A DNA stretch of 6,743 nt from positions 1 through 6,743 of the forward strand of contig JAFABO010000094.1 of NCBI GenBank assembly GCA_023426005.1, given 5' to 3'. A model generated the notes under the pieces. That model worked only from the letters and a program-made list of their open reading frames with translations, made no database searches and was not told the DNA's origin. The position numbers were made by a program, and so were the translations under genes. Below are positions 1-5,464 of the stretch, piece by piece; the stretch's first letter is position 1, and every line of letters begins with the position of its first letter. This stretch comes from Bacillota bacterium. GTDB taxonomy: Bacteria > Bacillota > Clostridia > Acetivibrionales > DSM-1351.

Positions 1-205
1 CTTCTTCAAGGTTAAGAGCCATACCATAAACATTATTGTCAAACTGTAAAAGCTCTCCCGACATACATGACTGTAAGCCGTATATTCTTGCAATACCATC
101 ACCTGACTGAAGTACATAACCTACATCGTCAGTTTTTACCGCAGCTCCGTAACTTTCTATCTGCTGCTTTATAATTGAGCTAATTTCTTCCGGTCTAAGA
201 TTCAT
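1..205 (-). CDS. atpA: F1 ATP synthase alpha subunit, N-terminal fragment (runs off left edge)
   Basis: The first 68 codons of the alpha subunit are visible, starting at the ATG at 205-203 with residues MNLRPEEISSIIKQQIESY. The fragment covers the N-terminal helix and the start of the beta-barrel domain, with the family motif GDGIARIYGL at about residues 43-52. The nucleotide-binding domain lies outside the window. In the F1 head, alpha alternates with beta and carries the non-catalytic nucleotide sites. The start is set by GGGGTGA at 219-213, seven bases before the ATG. The gene follows atpH by 33 bp in the same operon. The reading frame is intact as far as seen. Identification is firm from the sequence motif and the operon order; that gamma, beta and epsilon genes follow beyond the edge is inference. 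Confidence 0.95.
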   Translation of the reverse strand, partial: MNLRPEEISSIIKQQIESYGAAVKTDDVGYVLQSGDGIARIYGLQSCMSGELLQFDNNVYGMALNLEE

Positions 206-238
206 CCTTTTCTCACCCCATATGCTCTGACACCGGCT

Positions 239-766
239 CTACATAGTAACCAGTTCAGTTAATGATTCAATTCTGCCTTTAATGCTTCCGTCGTAGACTT
301 TGTCCCCGATAATTACCTTTATCCCGCCTATTATCGAAGGATCTACAACTTCTGTAACCTTTACCGCACTTGCATTATATTTTTTCCCGAACTTTTCTTT
401 TAAAGAGCCGATCTGGCTTTCTTCCAACGGAGCAGCCGTGATAATTTTCATATCCAGCACATTTGCCCTCCGGTCGGCAAGCTGTACAAACTGTTCAAAA
501 ATACCCGGAAGCTCGCTTATTCTCTGCTTCGCTATCAACAGCAGCAGAAAGTTCAGCATTTTTGAACTCAATTCGCCGGAAAATACATTTCTGACCAGCC
601 CCTGCTTTTTATCCAGCTTGACCCTTGGATCAGTTAAAAAGTTCCGGAATTGCATATCAGAATTAAATATCTCTACAAGCTGTTCAAATTCCTGCCTGGC
701 ATTGCCGATATCGTCAAGTGAAAGCTCCAATAATGCCTGGGCATATCTTTTCTCTACAAGCGGCAT
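239..766 (-). CDS. atpH: F1 ATP synthase delta subunit
   Basis: A 175-residue protein of the delta/OSCP family, of normal length. The N-terminal helical domain starts with the typical RYAQALLELS (residues 7-16). The C-terminal domain carries the family signature at residues 142-168, including DPSIIGGIKVIIGD and DGSIKGRIESL. Delta sits on top of the F1 head and clamps the alpha subunits to the C-terminus of the b stalk, so it forms part of the stator. Its ATG (766-764) overlaps the atpF stop by one base (TAATG), which implies translational coupling. AGGTG at 778-774 inside the end of atpF is the likely ribosome binding site, seven bases from the ATG. No odd residues or breaks were seen. Confidence 0.97.
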   Translation of the reverse strand: MPLVEKRYAQALLELSLDDIGNARQEFEQLVEIFNSDMQFRNFLTDPRVKLDKKQGLVRNVFSGELSSKMLNFLLLLIAKQRISELPGIFEQFVQLADRRANVLDMKIITAAPLEESQIGSLKEKFGKKYNASAVKVTEVVDPSIIGGIKVIIGDKVYDGSIKGRIESLTELVTM

Positions 767-1251
767 TATGCTGCACCTGCCTCATCTATAAATTTATCAA
801 CCATACTCTTGTTGGACTCGGTATCCATATTGGCCTGAACAACCTTCGTAGCAGCAGTAATAGCCAGCACGGCAATCTGTTGTCTTACCTGACGCAGCAT
901 TTCCGCCCTTTCGCGCTCTACATCCTGACGGCCTTTTTCAACAATAACCAGCGCATCTTTTTTAGCATTTGCAATTATCTCGTCATATTCACGTACAGCT
1001 TTGATTTTTGCTTCATTCAAAAGCTTATCGCTTTCTTCCCTGATCTTCTTTATCTGCTCTTCATAATTTTTTCTTGACTCCGCCGCTTCAAGTTTCGCCT
1101 GATCCGCATCCTTCAAAGCCTGTTCTATGGAATTTTTCCTGTTTTCCATGAACTCTGTGACAGGTTTAAACAAAAACTTTTTCATGAAGAAGAACAATAT
1201 CAACAGGTTTAATGCAACAAAAATAAACGTATATTTTTCAGGCACTAACAT
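766..1251 (-). CDS. atpF: FO ATP synthase b subunit (peripheral stalk)
   Basis: A 161-residue b subunit starting at the ATG at 1251-1249 (MLVPEKYTFIFVALNLL). One membrane helix spans about residues 8-27 and is followed by the family motif KKFLFKP (24-30). A long charged coiled coil runs over about 35-125, and the C-terminal part (about 126-155) would bind delta. The protein anchors the stator in the membrane and links subunit a to F1. The frame stays open upstream to a possible start at 1446, adding 65 codons, but those residues look nothing like a b subunit and overlap strong inverted repeats, so the shorter start is preferred. The only Shine-Dalgarno-like sequence is AGAAAGG (1272-1266), about 14 bases from the ATG, which is rather far. 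The 326-bp separation from atpE is unusual. Confidence 0.93.
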   Translation of the reverse strand: MLVPEKYTFIFVALNLLILFFFMKKFLFKPVTEFMENRKNSIEQALKDADQAKLEAAESRKNYEEQIKKIREESDKLLNEAKIKAVREYDEIIANAKKDALVIVEKGRQDVERERAEMLRQVRQQIAVLAITAATKVVQANMDTESNKSMVDKFIDEAGAA

Positions 1252-1288
1252 ATAAGTATCATTCGCCTTTCTGGCCCACAGAAATTTA

Positions 1289-1330
1289 ATATACACGCAC
1301 CTATAGCGAGCCGTATAGGGTCGTAAATAT
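1289..1330 (-). repeat. Hairpin just upstream of the atpF ribosome binding site
   Basis: Imperfect inverted repeat with a CCTATA/TATAGG core (1300-1305 and 1314-1319), loop 1306-1313. It extends after a two-base mismatch through ACG/CGT and then ATAT/ATAT to 1289 and 1330. It ends about 38 bases before the atpF start codon and could affect ribosome access. Confidence 0.6.
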
Positions 1331-1477
1331 ACTTCACTCCGCATATATCTAACCGTACGATATAACGGCGTCATTATATTCGCGGAGGCTGGAAAACAAA
1401 TTGTCTCCGTGCGATTATTGCTCGATATTGTTATATATAATAGCAAGGAATATCAACCATGCTTTGTAAACACTGCC

Positions 1478-1558
1478 ATATCTGTGAAAGGCGTTAACTG
1501 CCAGGGTATTTGTATACCGAGGTATATGCCCTGGTATTTTAATACCTTTCACAGATAT
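1478..1558 (-). repeat. Long inverted repeat / hairpin downstream of atpE
   Basis: Perfect 14-bp arms, ATATCTGTGAAAGG (1478-1491) and CCTTTCACAGATAT (1545-1558), enclose a second stem of CCAGGG/CCCTGG (1501-1506 with 1529-1534). That stem is capped by TATAC/GTATA around a four-base loop (1513-1526). The arms begin about 20 bases after the atpE stop codon in the direction of transcription. Pairing of this length is most unlikely by chance. It probably folds in the atp mRNA. Confidence 0.85.
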
Positions 1559-1577
1559 TCTTACATTCCAGATCATA

Positions 1578-1805
1578 TTATCCCATCTTTAAGAATACGA
1601 GTACCAAAGCGACTACAAGACCATAGATGGCTGTGGCTTCTGCAAGAACCGCTCCGAGAAGCATAACATTTCTTATCTGTCCGGCAGCTTCAGGCTGTCT
1701 TGCGATGCCTTCAACAGCCTTCCCTGTTGCCAAGCTGATACCTACTCCGGCGCCAATACCTGTAAAAACTGCTATCGCCGCTGCTATAGCTATTATTCCT
1801 GTCAT
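1578..1805 (-). CDS. atpE: FO ATP synthase c subunit (proteolipid, rotor ring)
   Basis: A 75-residue hairpin of two membrane helices (about 3-26 and 47-72) joined by the polar loop with ARQP (35-38). Many copies form the rotor ring that carries ions across the membrane. The ion-binding carboxylate is Glu56 in GAVLAEATAIY. By the alignment with the Ilyobacter tartaricus Na+ ring, the positions of its Gln32 and Ser66 are Ile23 and Ala57 here, while Thr58 and Tyr61 are kept. Loss of the Gln and Ser argues for proton rather than Na+ coupling (inference). The start is fixed by the very strong GGGGGTGA at 1820-1813, seven bases from the ATG, which fits the need for many more c subunits than other subunits. 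The gene lies 15 bp after atpB and is followed by the structured 326-bp gap. Confidence 0.97.
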   Translation of the reverse strand: MTGIIAIAAAIAVFTGIGAGVGISLATGKAVEGIARQPEAAGQIRNVMLLGAVLAEATAIYGLVVALVLVFLKMG

Positions 1806-1812
1806 TATTTAT

Positions 1813-1820
1813 TCACCCCC
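1813..1820 (-). promoter_or_regulatory. Strong ribosome binding site of atpE
   Basis: GGGGGTGA directly after the atpB stop codon, seven bases from the atpE ATG. It is the strongest Shine-Dalgarno match in the operon part seen here, in line with high c-subunit synthesis. Confidence 0.85.
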
Positions 1821-2543
1821 TTATTCTAATACCTCTGCAATATATAGTGAAGTTAAAAACATAAACACATATGCCTGAAGTATCCCGTCAAACAAATCAA
1901 AATAAATACTCAGCGCCGCCGGTATTACCGGAGGCATTGCCATGTAAATCAGTTCCATTACTATGAACGCACCCAGTATATTGCCAAAAAGACGCAAAGC
2001 AAGAGATAAAGGTTTTATACCATAGTCCAGTATCTTGAAAGGCAGCATCATCGGAATAGGTTCAACAAAGCTTTTCAGCCATCCGCCCATTCTCTTATAC
2101 CTGATGCCTGCATAAATAACCACACAGATTGACATAATTGCCATACATGCAGTTACATTGATGTTTCTGGTAGGAGGTCTGAATTTAAAACTTTCTCCCG
2201 GAATAACGTTAAAAATGGAAACAGTGTTTGCAAAAATGAGGAACAAAAAAATAGTGCCCAAATACGGTGCAAATGCCTTCCAATGATGTGCTCCTATTGC
2301 ATCTTTTGCAATGTTATTTATAAATTCCACTATGATTTCTGCAACATTTTGTTTCTTGTTCGGTACGGCTGAAAGCTTACGGGTAAGGAATATGCTGAAA
2401 AATATCAGTACCGCCATTATAACCCACATCATGACTACAACGTCAGTTACCGGTATTTCCAGACCGGGCAGCTTAATTGTAAACACATTATGTGGCTCCA
2501 TTGCCTCTATAAGCCTGTCGCTCATACTCACTTCTTCATGCAT
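1821..2543 (-). CDS. atpB: FO ATP synthase a subunit
   Basis: A 240-residue polytopic membrane protein of the a-subunit family, normal length. It provides the two half-channels through which ions reach and leave the c ring. The essential arginine is Arg184 in SLALRLFGNILGAFIV, and the following conserved Gln is Gln223 in DGILQAYVF. Hydrophobic segments lie at about 33-53, 93-113, 131-147, 165-200 and 205-238. Asn106 and the PPTRNINVT stretch (123-131) are also typical. The ATG at 2543-2541 is preferred over Met7 because AAGGTGA (2556-2550) lies six bases upstream. The gene starts one base after the atpI stop, so the two are probably translationally coupled. No break or missing key residue was seen. 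Confidence 0.97.
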   Translation of the reverse strand: MHEEVSMSDRLIEAMEPHNVFTIKLPGLEIPVTDVVVMMWVIMAVLIFFSIFLTRKLSAVPNKKQNVAEIIVEFINNIAKDAIGAHHWKAFAPYLGTIFLFLIFANTVSIFNVIPGESFKFRPPTRNINVTACMAIMSICVVIYAGIRYKRMGGWLKSFVEPIPMMLPFKILDYGIKPLSLALRLFGNILGAFIVMELIYMAMPPVIPAALSIYFDLFDGILQAYVFMFLTSLYIAEVLE

Positions 2544-2544
2544 T

Positions 2545-2943
2545 CTATTTCACCTTCTGTCCATAGTGATTTTGTGTAATTCCAAAAGCCTCAGTTATGG
2601 CATTTAACATAATCACAAACAGGCTTGAAAGTATTCCGCCCAGTGCAGCCAGGAAGGTATGTATTCCAAATTGCATGGCAAAAACTACTGTTATTCCTAT
2701 TATGACTAAGTTAAGCAAATATATTACAATATTTATTGCTATTGCTCTCTTTTTATTCGCCCCACTTAATAAATGCCTGAGCACGGATTCAAGAACTGCA
2801 AATCTTAACAACGATATTAATACGCCGACAGTGAGAGCTGAAATCATTATAAGCCTATGCCCACTGAATATCAAACATATTATAAGAGCAATTGCATAAA
2901 AAATACAAACTCTTTTTACAAAAAATTTAAAAAAATCACTCAT
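2545..2943 (-). CDS. atpI: ATP synthase I-like membrane protein
   Basis: A 132-residue, very hydrophobic basic protein with four predicted membrane helices at about 12-28, 31-47, 67-90 and 96-117, placed as the first gene of the operon directly before atpB. Size, topology and position fit the loosely conserved AtpI family, which in other bacteria is linked to c-ring assembly or Mg2+ handling; sequence motifs are weak, so the call rests largely on context. The start is uncertain. The ATG at 2943-2941 (MSDFFKFFVKRV) is preferred, but it lacks a close Shine-Dalgarno (GGAG lies 19 bases upstream). An in-frame TTG at 2970 would add nine residues but also lacks one. A promoter-like site lies only 9 bases upstream of the ATG, so near-leaderless translation is possible. 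Confidence 0.85.
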   Translation of the reverse strand: MSDFFKFFVKRVCIFYAIALIICLIFSGHRLIMISALTVGVLISLLRFAVLESVLRHLLSGANKKRAIAINIVIYLLNLVIIGITVVFAMQFGIHTFLAALGGILSSLFVIMLNAITEAFGITQNHYGQKVK

Positions 2944-2952
2944 TATCGTTTT

Positions 2953-2981
2953 TTTATACAATCTCCGCAATTAGTTGTTAA
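2953..2981 (-). promoter_or_regulatory. Possible second promoter overlapping the atpI start region
   Basis: TTAACA (2981-2976), 17 bases, TATAAA (2958-2953): five of six matches in both boxes with ideal spacing. Initiation would fall near 2946, only two or three bases before the preferred atpI ATG. This is either a promoter for a near-leaderless transcript or a chance match in A/T-rich DNA. Confidence 0.4.
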
Positions 2982-3028
2982 GTTTCTACTTAAAAATTAC
3001 GATACTTATTTAGGTTTATTTTCTAACC

Positions 3029-3057
3029 ATGCTATGTTGGGAATTTGTACATAGCAT
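3029..3057. repeat. 9-bp perfect inverted repeat between atpI and motA
   Basis: ATGCTATGT (3029-3037) and ACATAGCAT (3049-3057) are separated by 11 bases. It lies about 5 to 33 bases downstream of the predicted atp transcription start. It could be a hairpin at the 5' end of the mRNA (stabiliser) or a dimeric repressor operator; the sequence alone does not decide. Confidence 0.65.
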
Positions 3058-3068
3058 AAATTAGTTCA

Positions 3069-3097
3069 ATAATAGCACAGTGAAAAAGGTAAATCAA
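3069..3097 (-). promoter_or_regulatory. Sigma-A-type promoter of the atp operon
   Basis: TTGATT (3097-3092), 17 bases, TATTAT (3074-3069), with TGC just before the -10 box giving an extended -10. Transcription would start near 3062, giving a leader of about 120 bases before atpI that begins with the 3029-3057 inverted repeat. Box quality and position upstream of the first gene support it. Confidence 0.6.
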
Positions 3098-3183
3098 TGG
3101 CCCTTTGACGAAAAGTGCATAATTCACCTTCGATTTTTAGTATAACTTGCACAAAAGAATTTACAATCAGGAGTGGTTAAAAT

Positions 3184-3999
3184 ATGGATATTACAACCAT
3201 TATAGGTTTGATTTTAGGTTTAGGCGGAGTAGTTATGGGATATCTTGAGGAAGGTCATTTCGACCTGTCTCTGCTTGGCGGGCTATGGGGTCCGGGTCCC
3301 TTTCTAATTGTTTTTGTCGGAGGTTTTGGAGCGACTCTCGTGGGCTTTCCCTTATCTGAGTTCAAGAAAATGCTATCTACTCTTTCCATGTTATTTACTC
3401 AGAAGAATTATAATGAAATTGATATCATCAACGAGTTGGCTGATCTCTCCGAAAAGGCTAGAAAAGATGGATTGCTCAGTTTGGAGCAGGATGCTCAAAC
3501 CAACAAGAATGATTTGATACGTAAAGGCCTGGCCCTGGTTGTGGATGGTATAGAAACCGAAGTAATTAAAGATATACTGGCCAGGGAAACCGAATTGCAG
3601 GGAGAAATATACGAATCAGGCGCGAAGATTTTTGAAGCCATGGGTGGAACGTGGCCTGCCATGGGTGTTTGCGGAACAGTTATGGGCATGCTGAGTATAT
3701 TGAAGGACCTTAGTGACCCTCTGGCTCTGGGGCCTAAAATTGCAGGTGCGTTCATCGCTACCATGTACGGTGTTGCTTTCGCCAATCTTTTATGGCTGCC
3801 TTTCGGCAATAAAATTAAAGTTAAGGCGTCCCGTGAGACTATGATAAATGAGTTGATCATAGAAGGCCTCCTGTCAATTCAGGCCGGTGAAAATCCACGT
3901 ATCATTAAAGAAAAACTCAACCTCAACCTTATGGAAAAACTTAACGGCAAGAAGGAAAAAGAGGATGCTGCAATTGCTGAAGAAGGAGTTGAGGCATAG
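3184..3999 (+). CDS. motA: Flagellar motor stator protein MotA
   Basis: A 271-residue MotA/PomA-family protein. Membrane segments lie at about 4-21, 38-56, 156-177 and 186-207, with a large cytoplasmic loop between the second and third. The loop has Arg93 and Glu101 in ARKDGLLSLE, spaced like the Arg90/Glu98 of E. coli MotA that contact FliG. Pro158 (WPAMGVCGTVMGM) and Pro206 (LLWLPFG) match the two conserved prolines next to the ion path. Five MotA surround two MotB in the membrane and turn ion flow into torque. The ATG at 3184 has AGGAGTGG seven bases upstream. motB follows after two bases. No convincing promoter was found; a TAAA (3090-3093) followed 15 bases later by CGAAAA is a poor sigma-D match. 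The C-terminal tail of about 20 residues is highly charged. Confidence 0.95.
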   Translation: MDITTIIGLILGLGGVVMGYLEEGHFDLSLLGGLWGPGPFLIVFVGGFGATLVGFPLSEFKKMLSTLSMLFTQKNYNEIDIINELADLSEKARKDGLLSLEQDAQTNKNDLIRKGLALVVDGIETEVIKDILARETELQGEIYESGAKIFEAMGGTWPAMGVCGTVMGMLSILKDLSDPLALGPKIAGAFIATMYGVAFANLLWLPFGNKIKVKASRETMINELIIEGLLSIQAGENPRIIKEKLNLNLMEKLNGKKEKEDAAIAEEGVEA

Positions 4000-4001
4000 G
4001 T

Positions 4002-4781
4002 ATGGCAAAGGAGAAGGTAGTAAAAGACAATAACGAACGCTGGCTTTTGACTTATGCAGACTTGATGAACCTCTTACTTATCCTTTTCATAATCTTATTT
4101 GCTATGAGTCAGGTAGATACACAAAAGTTCCAGCAGCTGTCCCAGTCATTCAGCTCGATATTCGGCACCGGCTCTAATTCCGCTCTGCAGGGCAGCGGGC
4201 AGGGTAACTCGCTGGTCGATTTTCCGGCTACAATGCCTTCGCCTGTGATACCCTCCGAACTGGAAGACAAGCAAATAGAAGGTATAACCAGGGAAGTTAA
4301 GGAAATGGTTAAAGGGCAGGGGCTGGAAGGAAGTATTGACGTCAAGAAGCAGGAGCGCGGCGTTGTAATTTCAATTAATGAAAGGCTCATTTTTAAATCG
4401 GGCAGATCCGACATAGAGAAGGAGTCGGAAGACAAGGTGCTCAAAATAGGCAGGGATATCCTGGCCAATATACCAAACAAGCACCTCCGAATTGAAGGCC
4501 ATACCGATAATATACCTATCAAAAGTCCTCTTTACCCTTCAAACTGGGAGTTATCCAGTGCAAGAGCCACCAACGTTTTAAGAATACTGGTGGATAAGGC
4601 AGGTATTGATCCCAGGCTGATCTCGGCTGTGGGCTATGGCGAATTTACTCCTCTGGTTCCAAATGATTCAGATGCGAACCGTCAAAAGAACAGAAGAGTG
4701 GATATTGTAATTCTGACAGACGTCTCAAGCCAGGGTGAAGCAAGTAACGATGACAATACCGCAGCAAGTTCCAATAAGTAG
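4002..4781 (+). CDS. motB: Flagellar motor stator protein MotB
   Basis: A 259-residue MotB with the usual three parts. A short cytoplasmic N-terminus leads into a single membrane helix (about 17-36), where Asp20 in TYADLMNLLL is the ion-carrying aspartate. A linker and plug region covers about 37-110, rich in Ser, Gly and Gln. An OmpA/MotB peptidoglycan-binding domain covers about 125-237, with EGHTDN (165-170), NWELSSARATNVLRIL (181-196) and NRRVDI (230-235). It anchors the stator to the cell wall and forms the ion channel with MotA. The ion used (H+ or Na+) cannot be settled from these residues. The start at 4002 lies two bases after the motA stop, with GAGG near the end of motA as ribosome binding site. 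The last 20 residues are polar and probably disordered. Confidence 0.96.
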   Translation: MAKEKVVKDNNERWLLTYADLMNLLLILFIILFAMSQVDTQKFQQLSQSFSSIFGTGSNSALQGSGQGNSLVDFPATMPSPVIPSELEDKQIEGITREVKEMVKGQGLEGSIDVKKQERGVVISINERLIFKSGRSDIEKESEDKVLKIGRDILANIPNKHLRIEGHTDNIPIKSPLYPSNWELSSARATNVLRILVDKAGIDPRLISAVGYGEFTPLVPNDSDANRQKNRRVDIVILTDVSSQGEASNDDNTAASSNK

Positions 4782-4808
4782 ATACGGAATTAAAGCACGG
4801 GGATCTGT

Positions 4809-4848
4809 AAAAAAACCTTGAAGCTCATAAGAAAGCTTCAAGGTTTTT
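4809..4848. terminator. Bidirectional intrinsic terminator between motB and the ferritin-like gene
   Basis: Perfect 10-bp stem CCTTGAAGCT (4816-4825) / AGCTTCAAGG (4834-4843) with an 8-base loop, seven A before it and five T after it. It can end motAB transcripts on the plus strand and the convergent gene on the minus strand. The stop codon of the minus-strand gene (4827-4825) lies at the loop. Confidence 0.9.
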
Positions 4849-5289
4849 AACATGTTTTTGTTCTTCAGAAATAATTTCAGAGATATGCTTAATGTTAGCT
4901 GAGTTTGTATCGGTTTCCGATTTGGAGAATATATCCCGTATGCTTAAAAGTAAAGCAAGATTGTCTTTTTCAAAGTTTAAACAAAATTCCAGCAAACTTT
5001 TTGGACTTTCTGCCTCAACCACCCGGTTTATCCCGGCATATTGAAATATTGCCGCAGATACCTTGTCATAAATGAAAAAGTCGATTTCTGTTTCAGGTTC
5101 CTTTTCCAGTTTGGCTTTGAGGGTTTGGTATATTTCAATATGTTTTTTCTCCTGATTGGCAAATATTCTTGCCAGGGTTTTTATCTTGTGCTGTACATCC
5201 TTCCTCCCGGTTATTCCCATAAACATGTCCAATCCTGCCTGTTCAAGGGAAATGAACCTGTCCAGTAAATCAACTATAGTGTACGCCAT
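4825..5289 (-). CDS. Ferritin-like (rubrerythrin-type) diiron protein
   Basis: A 154-residue, mostly helical protein with a complete set of diiron ligands for a four-helix ferritin-like bundle. These are Glu16 (SLEQAG), Glu47 and His50 (NQEKKH), Glu107 (NFEKDN), and Glu143 and His146 (EEQKH). The E / ExxH / E / ExxH order is that of the rubrerythrin family. There is no C-terminal rubredoxin domain and only one Cys (103), so it would need an outside electron donor if it is a peroxidase. Peroxide reduction, iron storage or another diiron reaction are all possible; the substrate is unknown. It is probably cytoplasmic, as no signal or membrane segment is seen. The ATG at 5289 has AGAGGTG (5304-5298) eight bases upstream. 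It is transcribed alone, from a promoter about 175 bases upstream to the terminator that overlaps its 3' end. Confidence 0.85.
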   Translation of the reverse strand: MAYTIVDLLDRFISLEQAGLDMFMGITGRKDVQHKIKTLARIFANQEKKHIEIYQTLKAKLEKEPETEIDFFIYDKVSAAIFQYAGINRVVEAESPKSLLEFCLNFEKDNLALLLSIRDIFSKSETDTNSANIKHISEIISEEQKHVKNLEAFL

Positions 5290-5410
5290 GCTTGCTGCAC
5301 CTCTCTCAATAATTATGTTTTTTAAATTTCCGTCGTCTACTGTTCAATTTTGAATTTTCTGCAGTATCATATCATCCAATCCGTGGATTCTTTTAACTGA
5401 TTCAGCTTCC

Positions 5411-5436
5411 GGAAGGCCCTTCTAAAGGTCTCTTCC
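5411..5436 (-). repeat. Hairpin in the leader of the ferritin-like gene
   Basis: GGAAG (5411-5415) pairs with CTTCC (5432-5436), and inside it CCTT (5418-5421) with AAGG (5425-5428), closing on a three-base loop. It lies about 25 to 50 bases after the predicted start of transcription and is not followed by a T tract. It may stabilise the mRNA or take part in control. Confidence 0.45.
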
Positions 5437-5464
5437 CGACTTGTCTATTATTTGCGTTCCGTCT

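Larger units (their letters stand above)
1252..1577 (-). other. Structured atpE-atpF intergenic region (candidate cis-acting RNA element)
   Basis: This 326-bp stretch between atpE and atpF has no convincing gene. Read as minus-strand RNA it contains, in order: a large hairpin (1558-1478), a stem of CGGAG/CTCCG (1409-1405 with 1387-1383), a hairpin with CCTATA/TATAGG core (1330-1289), and the weak atpF ribosome binding site. No T tract follows the first hairpin, so it is not a classical intrinsic terminator. Possible roles are transcript processing or stabilisation that raises c-subunit yield, or control of atpF translation. An inserted palindromic element (MITE-like) is an alternative, but no flanking target duplication was seen. 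The structure is visible in the sequence; the function is inference. Confidence 0.5.

Noticed and set aside
1252..1446. In-frame N-terminal extension of the b subunit by 65 codons
   Set aside because: The extra residues (for example SNNRTETICFPASANIM) do not look like a b subunit, overlap RNA hairpins, and the ATG at 1251 gives normal family length and a typical N-terminus.
1478..1558. Intrinsic terminator after atpE
   Set aside because: No T tract follows the stem in the direction of transcription, and the operon continues with atpF, atpH and atpA.
1409..1666. Plus-strand open frame of 85 codons across the atpE-atpF gap
   Set aside because: It runs antisense into atpE, has no ribosome binding site and no recognisable motif; it is explained by the repeats and the atpE shadow.
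3090..3114. Sigma-D (flagellar) promoter for motA
   Set aside because: TAAA is present but the downstream box CGAAAA matches the CGATAT core poorly and the spacing is off; also TTGACG (3105-3110) has no -10 at the right distance.
3141..3146. TATAAC as -10 box for motA
   Set aside because: No acceptable -35 box lies 16-18 bases upstream and there is no TG extension.
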